Shown: positions 8,801-20,800 of the stretch, piece after piece
Position numbering within the stretch: position 1 is the stretch's first letter
Layout of the letters: every line of letters begins with the position of its first letter
Origin: Plutella xylostella
Lineage: Eukaryota > Arthropoda > Insecta > Lepidoptera > Plutellidae
Length of the DNA: 64,000 bases
Assembly (NCBI RefSeq): GCF_932276165.1
Contig: NC_063984.1
Location: 3,665,501-3,729,500 of the forward strand
Direction: 5' to 3'
Made by a program: the position numbers and the translations under genes
Notes under the pieces: generated by a model
Databases searched by the model: none
What the model was told of the DNA's origin: nothing
What the model saw: only the letters and a program-made list of their open reading frames with translations

Positions 8801-11800
8801 AGAACATTGTGGAGAATGGAGATAGATTTGCATAGATCGATATAATATCTTCCGAACAAAAAAATAGATTTTTCTGGATAGACGAGTACATTTTAGAACG
8901 TTTAGAAATAAACTTGTGCAGGTCGACTGAGTGAGGCAAAAAAAAACTCTTTAGATTTCCTTCAAAAAATACCGAGGCGGAAAAAAATTAGACTATTCCA
9001 CCGGTTCAGAAAAGAACAACGGCCGTATTTCTTACTTTAAATCATATTTCTTAAGACATGAAATCAACATGTGGAAAGATGGCTCAGGGCCGTTCAAGGC
9101 TTACGACCTAAAATATTTTTACTTTTTTAATTCTCCAACCTAAAGCACAAGGGCGGCCTGCCGGCCGCCCCTAGGCCGCCCTTCGCCGCCTGCCGCCCCG
9201 GGCTGTAGCCCTTTTAGCCCTAGGGTAAATACGCCCCTGCTTAGATACTTTTAGCTATGGACAGCCGGTAGGGGTTGGTTGAGAAAAGAGATGCTCTTCG
9301 TATTGTGGTTGTTGCCTTTTGAGAGGGGCAGCAATGGGATGGGATGATGAGGATTTTATACTTACCTCTTGGTAACCCACCTACCTCGTGGGCTCGGCGC
9401 GCGGTGCGTGTAGTGACTGGGGTTTAGTCGATGAGAGAACGAAATCGAGATTTACTACGCGTAGCGCGTAGCATATCAATGGCATGGTACACTAGGGTTG
9501 GAAAAGTGGAGTAAGGAGGTTAGGGATAAGTCAGTCCGATTAGTTTTCAGCAGTCTCTGAAGTCAGTATGCTAGACGTATACAAAGGTGTAGTTGTTGAT
9601 TACACTCGGGGAGGTTTTTTTCATGTGAATTGAGGGAATTGGGATGGAAATTACCTATGTACCTACCTACCATACCATCAATGTAGTAGTAGCCTGCTTG
9701 TATAGTACATAATAATATGTAGGTTTCTACATATACCTTCATAATAATATACATGTATTATGATTGCTAAGGCGAATTTTTGCTAGTGTTATTCCGGATC
9801 GGATAGAAAGTACAGTTCCCCAAAATTGATAATGCACATAGAAATCGTCGTCATTGTTCGGCAACGGTCGTATTCCCGAGCGTTAGAAAACTATTATGTA
9901 TTTAGAGTGGTTAAGTGCATTTTCTTCATGAAATTTTAGTAGAATTATGTAATTGGTGCTAAAAGAGATAATTGATTTATCAGTAACGAAATTTGATTCG
10001 ATAATTCATAATATTCCATAATATTAAAATTTACTTCGAAAATGTTACAGTAGGTACTTTTCAAGTGTCTTACTGAAGCTGATGTAAAGATGGATGAAAG
10101 AAGGTTTGAATAACACAAGGTTTATATTATAAGGAGAAATGGATTTCAAACACAGGTTTATATAAAAAAATTGAAATCTCAGTTCAAAAGTATTTACAGC
10201 ACTGATTATTTCACATTAATAAAAATGTTTACATTAAATCTCAGTTCAAAAGTATTTACAGCGCTGATCATTCACAATAATATTACAATTACAAACTTGG
10301 TCTTTTGGGTGTGGCTTTATTGGCAAAGTGAAGTCTATCAATGTGACGCATATTTTATTCTTAAATGTGCCTCATAATATGGCATCGTCAAAAATAATTA
10401 AAGTTGAAATTAAATTCACATTTGAAAAAAATAACAAGAACGATGTGTAATTGCAGCTCTTTATAATTCCACAAAAGTAATATTGATCTTGACCTTGAGA
10501 CCCTTGACTGATCGGTGACAGCAACCGACCGCCCAAATTGTTTTCGATTATGTGTCACATGATATTGACTACTATTTCTTTCGAACAAGGATCAAAATGC
10601 AAGTGCTCTGTTTAAGGCACTGATTCGGGTGTTTCCGGGAATACGACAGTTTGCGAAGATTTGCATGCGCATTATTAATATGGGAGAACTGTACACAGGA
10701 TTGACGTCATCAGTGTCAACACACTCATCAACTAGTGCTCGTGGTCTCATCAAGCGAAGGCCATTCCGATCGCAAAATTCGCGAAGGCTTTGTATGGCTC
10801 GTTGGTCTAGGGGTATGATTCTCGCTTTGGGTGCGAGAGGTCCCGGGTTCAAATCCCGGACGAGCCCAATTTTTTTCATTATGATTTTTCTTTTTTGGTT
10901 TTCACAAGTTAGAATGACCTTGAATGAGGGAATGACCTTAACAGCTTTTGAAAAAAACGCTTTCAAACGGAAGTTATGATTTTTTATCCACTGGCGGCGC
11001 TAGTTCTGCGTATAATAGCAACCCAGCCAGCTTTATAAATGTCATAATGCTAATAAGCCAGATGGCAAACCCTGGGCTAGGGGTTGTGGACCTCGTGAAG
11101 TTAATAAATTCCGTCCACGTCGCGCGCGGCACCCTGACATAACTGGGTCAAAATAGTCGAAGGGATTACGTGACAACTGGCTAATGATAAAACTGCAAAT
11201 CCTTTAGTTGGTTAGGTTAGGTAACTCGACCTATCTACTGGCATTTTTGTTTTGCTATGAAGGAGAGTATGATAGGGAATCTTAGTCAAAGAAAACATTC
11301 CTTTATTTCCTATTGTATAAAAATTGCCTCGGCAACGCACATCATATATTCGACTTGGTGTTGCTACTAGACAATAGATGGCGTTTGATCCGTACTAACA
11401 CGTCTTATGACTCATTTCCGATAAAAACTTATAAAAGAACATAGGTAATTAATTGTCTTTTTTTCATTATTCCAAAAAGTATTTACCGTACCTAACTTGT
11501 GTAACTACTGGGACAATAATTATAATTTTCCCATGTCAGTAAAGAACGTGACTTTTCAAGTTCTTATACATTTTCAACGAAATTGTCAGTTGGCTCGTTG
11601 GTCTAGGGGTATGATTTTCGCTTAGGGTGCGAGAGGTCCCGGGTTCAAATCCCGGACGAGCCCAAATCTCTTTTGTATTTTTTTCTTTCCTTAGAATTTC
11701 TAACTAAGCTATAGGTATATACAAAAAAACAGTTTTTGTACCATGTTGGTCTCCAGCGAGTATACCAAGAGCCAACAAACGAAGCAGTCCTGATCCAACG

Positions 11801-14800
11801 TCTTCATTCAATTAGTTAATTGAATAAAATACTATAGAACACAACACTCCTATTAATTTTAAACTGAAAGTCAAGCACTTTAAAAGTAAACGTAGGAATT
11901 TGTTGGACAAAGGCTTTGATCCGACGATTGCGTACCGTTTAAACATCTCCTGCGGGGATCCCCCGGGAATATCTTTCAGGAGAACAGGAAGGTTACTTTA
12001 CCTTAACAAAAAAAACCTGAGAGAGGTATGACACCTCTCGGCAATCGGCACCTTTAGTACAACGATATAGAGTCGTGGTTAGCACAGCGGGCTCCTAAAC
12101 TTGGCATTTCGTAAGCTAGTGACTCGCCAGCGTCGCCCCACTCGCCCCGAGCTACGCTGTGAATAATTAAACCACGTAACGCTTCCCTTAGACTGAAGAC
12201 AGCTTCAGAAATGGTTCCTCTGAAACGAACCCTGTTTTTCAGGCTTACGGTGCGTTTTTCGTTGGTTAGGGAAAGGTAGAAAAGGAACTGATGCAATACA
12301 GACTTGTGTTTGACTCGTGTATATTTTTCCTTTTACCAAAGCAATGCCTTTTACGGGAGATAGGTAGATAAGTCCACCCCAGTCTTTCTAAGCGTAGTTT
12401 GCTATCGACATGAAAAAAACTCTTTTTATTAAGTGCGATACCCAGTGCAGGGTAAATTAGTTTTCGACATAGAACAACGTGGACTCGGGTGTATTTTCAG
12501 CCTTCCTTATCCTGCCATTTGTCGGCTACTTTCTAAAGGTTGTTAAACCATCTCCACTACAAAACTGGTATTTTATTATAAAAAAAATACAATTTGTTAA
12601 GTATACTGTTACACAATGATATGTTTTTGAATATTATAAGTTGTAACTCCACGCTACAGTAATTCATTGGCTATAAATTCACTCACTAGCCAGGTAAATA
12701 CTACTTAGCTTCACAAAACACGGGAGGATTTATTTGTATTGGTGTGTTTACTATAGAGTGAGGGTCACTGGCTGTTGTAAAAGCTGTGGTTAAATAATAG
12801 TTTATGAGCTACTCTCGTATTTGATACAGGAGTTTTGTGTATCTGATTGTTATTGTAAAATATGTAATGGTTTTTTTATGTAATGGCTATGGAGTGTCTA
12901 TTTTTAATACCAGACCGGGGACCTTTACTAGCGAGGATTACATTTATTTTTAGTAATTCCCTGTGTTAGATGCTACTACGTAGATACTTAGGTACCATCT
13001 TATTAAAATTAACTATTTTCTTCTTCAACATGATTTAACGATATAACCTTATTAAGATACAGAGTATCACGTTAATAGTCGACCAACGGAAAGAGGGTGA
13101 CTCAGGGGGTCATCTAAACAACCTTTGTTCTATGACTTTTGGAAATTTGCGTAAAAAAATATGCTTTAGCATTATAAAGTCATGTAACCATCAAAATTTC
13201 TATTAAAGCATTTTTTTAACCAGCTATATGTAGCACAAAAGTTGTTCATTGACCCCCTTTCCGATGGTCCACTGTTTATGGGACACCCTGTATCCTGTAT
13301 AACGTATTGTGGAAAGTAAATAAAATAAGGATTTTTTATCTATCTATAGATTCCAACTGTAGGTCCTTACACTTTATTTCTTAAATAAAGCCTTGGCTCG
13401 TCCCGGTCGTAGAAAGCATCTGATGCTGCAATAAATAACCTTAAAATATGGGTCTGCGTAATCTAAGGAAGGGTCCCAAATCTTGCGTACATTTCATTGT
13501 TATAGTTATGCTTTGGGTAGAATTGTCTTAAATTATTTTGTTTTATGTAAACGTATATTTATTTTATCGGTCTTCCCCTACTGGAGTAGTTTCTTATTAA
13601 AAAGTAATATTTAGGCAAAGGTGCATATAAAGCATATAAATAAGTATACTTAAGTACCTAGTTACTTACGCGATAACGTAACAGTCGTACCCTAGGTACT
13701 GGATTCAAGTTTTGTAGGGTTACAATATATAGGTAATACACAGTACCTAATCTAATAATTTATCAAAACACACTGAGATAAACTGGGCATCGTGAAACTA
13801 CGGCAAAATAGACACAATCAATTACTTTCGTAGGGCAGGTAGGTGTTCCAACAGTTCCTTCCCAACCTTTTCACGAAAACATTTAAGTGTTGGTACCTAT
13901 TTCAGTTACCTCGCCGGCACTCGCGTTATCTGCGGAACACTATGCAGATAACCCACTCCGAACATGCGAAAGTGGATTTTATTTCGTACTTTAAGGAACC
14001 CCTATCGCTTGTCTATCGTAGGTGGGTTTGAAATAGTTTTGGATTTCATTTGGGTACTAAACGCAGTTATAAGGTTGCTTTTGATTTGAGTCACGTCCTT
14101 TTGCGAACGCAGGGCACGATGGTGTATGAAGACTTTCCAAATGGGGTTTCGTTCCGCCGCTGTGGCTGGCGATACGCGGTGGAACGGGGTTTTTATGGCA
14201 CACCTATTGTGAGCTTGAAGCTTTTCTACCTGTTTTCCTGTTTAGTTCAGTCCTGAATCTTCTGAAAGTTTTAAATTCTTAGGAATAGAATATGGCTCCC
14301 GTAACTTAAGCTACAATACTTTTATTGAGTAAAACCCATTTCAGTAGTTTTAATGTGTTTGGTGTACCATGTTGTACCAGTTCTGTATATCTCAAGGACA
14401 GGCCTGTTTCACAATAGTACTTACCCCAATTTTTCGAGTGGTCATTGCGAATCGAAAATGAATTTTACAAGGAGTAGAATATTAGCACTTTAGGGGCTTA
14501 TGTCTGCCAGCGGTATCTCGCCGTGACTTTGTCTACAACGTCCTGCCCTGAGGGTAATTAGCGAAATATTGTTAATTAATGCTATTGTACAGGCTTCACT
14601 TTACTTTTTTATAGCGTCTGGGACAGAGTGCTGCATTCGATGTTGGTTTTCTTTACTTAAATACACGGTTAAACGGACTAACTCATCTGTCTGGCCTTTC
14701 ATCACACAATCACGCACAGTGAAAAACCCACATCCAACTCAGTGTTTGTAACCGACATCCGAAGAAGTAGTACTCTTCCATTTAGTCTGTAAGTACTTGG

Positions 14801-17800
14801 GCACTCGTGTCTTCTCACTTTACTTCCTACTACTTACCATCTTCTTAGTTTTTGACAAATTAAATATTAGGTACTTGTTGGTTGGATCCAACAAGTACCT
14901 AATATTTAATTTGTGCTGATTATATTTTTAATTAAATATAAGAGTTTTTTAACACATGAAGTGGCTCGTCGACGACTGACGACTAACGAGGACGGGAACA
15001 AAGCGTGTCACCAGCGGGCTATTTGGAGCCTCACGACCGCCAGAATCATTTGATCCGTCAGCATGATCCCAACAGCACAGCAAGCAGAGGTCTAGTAGAC
15101 CTGGTCGTGTGGAAGGGCCGTGTGATGACTGATCGTGTCGCTCCGCCCTCGGTCATGCTGACAGTAACAACTACATTTTGTACCGTGGGTCGGCTCAATT
15201 TACATACAAGCTGATAAATATGACAGTAGGCCCTAAGTAGGTGGTTATTGATTCAGAGGGCTCAATAAGGGTTTCCGTGGTTTGTCTTCCGCCATGTACA
15301 CTGTACAGCTTCATGGTACATCGGCTCATTTCAAGATTCTGAATAGAAATACGTATAGGTAGCCTATGTATAAGTATACTACCTTTCATTTGAGATCTAT
15401 GTTCGTAACTAAATAACCATAATGGATATGTGCCTAACCTAATCCAGATTAGTTTACTTTAGTTATTTCCACAGCTTATTATCGTATGGCATTTTGCTTT
15501 GGGGTAGAGCAGCTGATATTGAAACTATATTTGTATTACAGAAAAGAGCCATCCGCTCTATATACAAACTTGGTTCCAGGGATTCATTGAGAGAACTATT
15601 TAAAGAAATTAACATCCTTACAGTTCCATGTCAGTTCATTTTTTCCAATTTAATGTATGTACGAAAGAATATTTCAACTTTTGATACAATTGGCAGTAAT
15701 CATGACATTAATACTAGGAACAAGCATAAGCTGGCTTTTCCAGCGATGCGTCTGGCGAAAGTTAATAAATCGTTTTTAGGGTACTGTATTAGATTTTATA
15801 ATAAGCTTCCAGCAGAAGTTGCTCAAATGCCAGAGAATAAGTTTAAGTGCTACATTAAAGAGAAACTCAGTAAAAAAGCTTATTATAAAATTGATGATTA
15901 CTTAGAGGACGTTAATGCATGGCTGTGATAAGTAGTTAGCTCTGCTCATATTATTATAATAATAATTATTAAGCTTATATGTATTGTATACCAACTAGTT
16001 TTAAGTCTTTTTTTTGAAAAGATGGCTCAGGAGTTTCTTGCCTCCGTTCTTCTCCTTAGACAGAAAGAGCCCCCCCTTATCCGAACGGAGAGTAATTTGT
16101 AAAAATTGACGTTCATCAGAAAATTTTATATTTGTACGATGAATAAAAAAATTTGAGTTTGAGTTTGAGTTTGAGTTTAATCTTATAACTTTAATACCTA
16201 TGTATACTTACGTATAAGCATGAACATGACATGTTATTTGCGTATTAGTCTGCTCGACTGACTTGTTAAATTGAGCAACTAATGTAGCTAATCGAAATCA
16301 AGGATATTTGTACATTTCGCATCGATGTTTGTATGCAATTAATTTGATATACGAACACAATTTCCTTTAGCCAAGGTTACACTCAAATTGCACTTTCTAC
16401 TGATAATGAAACTAAATGATAATACATTTAAAAATAAATGATAATGAAAGACCAAACGGTACAGCTCTTCTGGGCCTTCTCCATCCGTCCAATACCAACC
16501 ACGCCAGACAGTCGATCCAGCGGGCTGGAGGCCCATTGATAGGTACTTACCTATGTATACTTACATACTAGGTACATACTAGGTACAGTGCCACAAACTT
16601 ATCTGTTCCGGTGACAGCTCACGTAAATGTGTAATATTTCTTCATTCTATAAGATTTTAAGTTTGCCAGTAGTGGTAATTCGCTCTTGTAGTTTCAATAA
16701 ACCCATCTAATCAATATGAATATATAATTCATTAGTAAATAATGAGATATGGATCAATTTAGTTCGCTCTCACCGGAACAGATAAGTTTGTCGCACTGTA
16801 CATGACTTATTAAAGGCACCTAACTGTCAAATTGTTAGATTTGGTACATTCACCATGTCCTCAGCTATTCTAATGCAGTCAGCATGCAGCATAATTATGG
16901 ACTTATATGGCTATGGCTTTGATTTTTAGTCTGATTTTACTACAATGCAAGCATGCAAGTTTAGATTCTATTATGTCTGTATCTTTACATAGATGTCTAT
17001 TTAAACAAAACATCATGTTATACGATATCATGATTCAATGAACACATCATCAAACACGTAATAAATCTTAACCTCCTCCTACACTGAACGACTTGTGTAC
17101 CTCTAGGAATATGTTTTATTGAATGATTATGATCATATTATCTTTAAAATGCTGCCTTCCAGTTTATCATTACATGTTTAAACTCAGTTTATACTTTCAG
17201 TATAACTTATGTTTTACTATACATCTACATAGGAAGATTAGGAAGCTTATAACTCTGAAGCTAAGAACACTGAAGTCACGCTTGTTAAAATGCATTCAAA
17301 TATTTTTTTCGAGTTTTTATTTATTTATTTTTGAGACACTTACATCACATACAATGGAAATAAACACCCACGTCAAAATTATATGACCCCCGCTACTTCA
17401 TAGTGTCCTACTTGGTGCATTTGAATTCGAATAAGTTTATTACATCTTTATCTTATTCGTTCCCTTACTGATGCATATTTCATAAGCTATAAATAAATTC
17501 ATATCTAATAGAGTGCACACGATAAACAGTAAAAAAGTTTAATAGAATTGCTTTTGAATGAAGCATCGTACAGTACGTCGTATTCTACATCGCCTATGTA
17601 TAAATATGGTCATATAATTCGGTATGTTAAGTAAAACAATTTGATGCTAATTCCAAAACCGTTTCGAGATATTATCTTCTTAATAAGTGTCTCATTCTTA
17701 AAAATATAAAATATTCAAGGATTCCGATTATTTTATCAAAAATGAAAATATAATTTGTCCTTCAAGACGCTGCGCAAGGTTAAAGTTTCAACCAAAGAGA

Positions 17801-20800
17801 ATAAAAATGTTCAATTGTTAAATGTCACTTCTGTCAATCTAAAGTGTAAATATTCACAGAGTTACGATGTTGATGACGTCAGCGGTTGCATGGTAGCGAA
17901 TGACGTCATAAAATCGTCGAAGAGCCGATCTTTAATTATTTTTTATTAAATTAACGAGAGCAGTAAAATAAAAAAATATTCAAATTAGTATCTCAAATTC
18001 CAGCATACTTCAATTGAAAATTATAAAAACAATCACCATAAAATTACCTACTTAACATACCGAATTATGTATAAGTCGCCACGCACGATAGTAAACCATC
18101 CCCTACTTGAATTTAATATCGCTTTCGCAATAGCGGACCTATAGGAGGTATTTCCGTATGAATCTTATTTCATCCGATTTCCTTGGTTTTTATTTCATAC
18201 AAACTTCGAGGGTTTTGCTTTGGCTTATCTGAACATCTGAAAATGATATGGCTTTCTGTAACGGCAATATCTATTTCTCCTGTTTCGAACCTAGACTAGT
18301 TCCACAACAGACTCCCTATAGACGCCAACGTATAACACTCCGTGCTCGTGTGAGGTAAAACAAAGCTGGTTCATAGCCAAGAGCTGGAGGCATTCCAGCG
18401 CCCCCCTCCCTCCTCTGCTTCCGTAGCTGAACACATTTCTGTACATAATTACGTCTGAAGCGATAATCACTGAAGCAACTGTAACTGGGTGCGAAAACTA
18501 AGTTTCTGAGCGCTCTACTGCGTAACCGCGTCTCTATCTTGTTGGCAAAAACGTACTCGTTCGATCAGTTTTTGTGAACATTTATTTTGATATTCCCAAT
18601 GAGCTGTTGCTAGCGAGCTTCGACCTTTTCCCTTATAGGTACTAATAAGCAAAATCTTAAGTAGTCAAAATCAGCTAACGTCGGTCCAGCCATCGAGTTC
18701 TAGCGAGACTAACAAACAGCAATTGATTTATTCTTAATTATGGTTTTGACTGTTATGAGCTCTTGCGAACTCATCTGAAGGAGCAACCGATTCAGTCCAG
18801 CTCGGTACACACTGGCTTCCCTTGAGGAGACTGACCCCATTAATTTCTTAATTAATAATCTTCGACCAAATGAAAATGCATCAACTTTAAATTACAATTT
18901 AATGAGTTTAATAAACAAAAAAACTTACATGGAACATCACAATTATGCTTCGCAAAACAATTTTGATGTTACGAGATTCGTTAAACTACTTAGGGCCCAT
19001 TTGAATGGAGGTATTAACAATATAGAACATGCCTTATTAATTCATAAATATTACCTCAGAACAGGTTTCTAACACAAGAAGCGAACATCATTTAGCTCCA
19101 CTACCATTCATACTTTTATAATGTTCAAAATGACTTTTACAAAAACAGATTCATTTTATTTTTAAAACTCTTACACATTAGTGGTACAAAGGTGGGATAT
19201 CAATTTATACAACTTATGGTGACAAACATAATGATCATAACAACTACTGAAATAATATTGTTAGTGGTAAAATACTGAGATAAGAACCCTAATCAAAGTA
19301 CATTTGAATAACTTTGGAAACCATAGATACTATATTATAAATATGCCAAGACAAGAACATGAGATGACGGGATTGAACACACAAATAGTTAGGCGACATT
19401 TATTCGATATATCCATACAAAAATATCATCCAATTTCTTTACACTAAATTGGCGAACACAGCTAAGCATTCTAACATTAGGTTTACTAGGTAAGTATGTA
19501 GTACATTCATTGATATTGGTTATTGCATAAAGACTCATTTCTTATAAGCTTTTACAGTTATACTTGTACGTTTTCATTACTCAACTTAAAGACATAGCCA
19601 TTGTTAGGTCGTCTACTGAAAATGATCAATAAGGTCTTATTTTTTAGCAAACGGAGGGATATTAACGACGTCATCGTCATATACAATACATGTATTAAAA
19701 ATATATACAACTTTGGCGATTGTCCAAATATTTTGTGAGTAATATTAAATGTTTCCATTAAAAGGGACCGAACAAAGGTTTGCACATTATGTCTACTTAA
19801 TACCAATACACTAATGTCTTGGGAGTAATTTAGGATAGCCAATTAAATTAATAATAATAATAAAACACTCTTTACTCCAAAGACACGGTGGAGATCTAAC
19901 AACTTAAATACTACTACAGATAATACAGATACATCAACTTAAACAATGCCTCATAGACCTACAGGAGACACATACTTACAAACATTGATTAAGCTAAATA
20001 AGCTGTATAAATAAAAGTTGTACCCTATACAAAACAAAATAAATATATTAAAATCTAAAATAATATCTCTGAATTCTGGGATTAAACTCTTGAACTGTTA
20101 ACTTAAAACTAAACACAACAAATACAAAGGTCTACATCTACTATGTCTACATAATGTAAGGTAGGTAATGTGCTAGCGCTGATTTTCAAGCGGTAGGCAC
20201 CGCGTATTTACTTATAGGAAAAAAAACACGTAACAATTTATGGTACTTGCATTGGACTTTAGTAAAATATAATCTTTTAGCTTTATGATATTTTTTCGAA
20301 TATGTAATAGAATGTTCTTCTATATTTAAGAAAATTCAACGTCTATCTACTTATATTTTCTTATAATAATGCGGAGATCTAAATTGTACGTAAGCATTAC
20401 AGGTAACGTAGAACAAGTGGAATTCATTTAGTGTTTCGATTCAAATTCAATTCTCTTGTTTCAATCTGTAATCTTGTAGGTGTATAACATTAGATCATTG
20501 GTAACACTAATGTGTCACAAACCACATGAATCATTCCCTAGCTGCGCGTGCGCCATGTCGCTCCCCGCGATGTCGACCGCCTCCGCGAGACACTCGCTGC
20601 TGTCGCTCTGCGACCCTTATATCAATCAATAACTATTTACAGATCCTATTTACATTTACGCGGCTTTTCACCTCTCAATTTACACACTGGAATGAAATAA
20701 CATACTTAACAGGAATGTCAAGAAAACAAAATCATTTTCTTATTTACAATACTAGGTAGGTGCTTTGCCAAAAATAGATTTCATATCGGCTTATTATTCA

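Larger units (their letters stand above)
7425..9239. mobile_element. hAT element (1815 bp) with 8-bp target duplication, carrying nested LINEs
   Basis: The ends are CAGGGGCGTATTTA and TAAATACGCCCCTG, a perfect 14-bp terminal inverted repeat. They are flanked by identical CTTAGATA copies (7417-7424 and 9240-9247), the hAT signature. The right end has a GC-rich subterminal block (about 9150-9205) of repeated GCCGCC units. No transposase frame survives. The interior instead holds a truncated LINE (about 7620-8769) that is itself split by a second LINE (7798-8252). Removing the nested insertions leaves a short non-autonomous element. Confidence 0.85.

Noticed and set aside
10592..10979. Overlapping frames of 116-124 codons on both strands at 10.6-10.98 kb
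   Set aside because: They run straight through the tRNA-Pro(TGG) gene and its T-run, so they are not coding.
13843..14256. Two adjacent short frames as a possible exon pair
   Set aside because: No splice sites join them in frame and neither has a recognisable motif.
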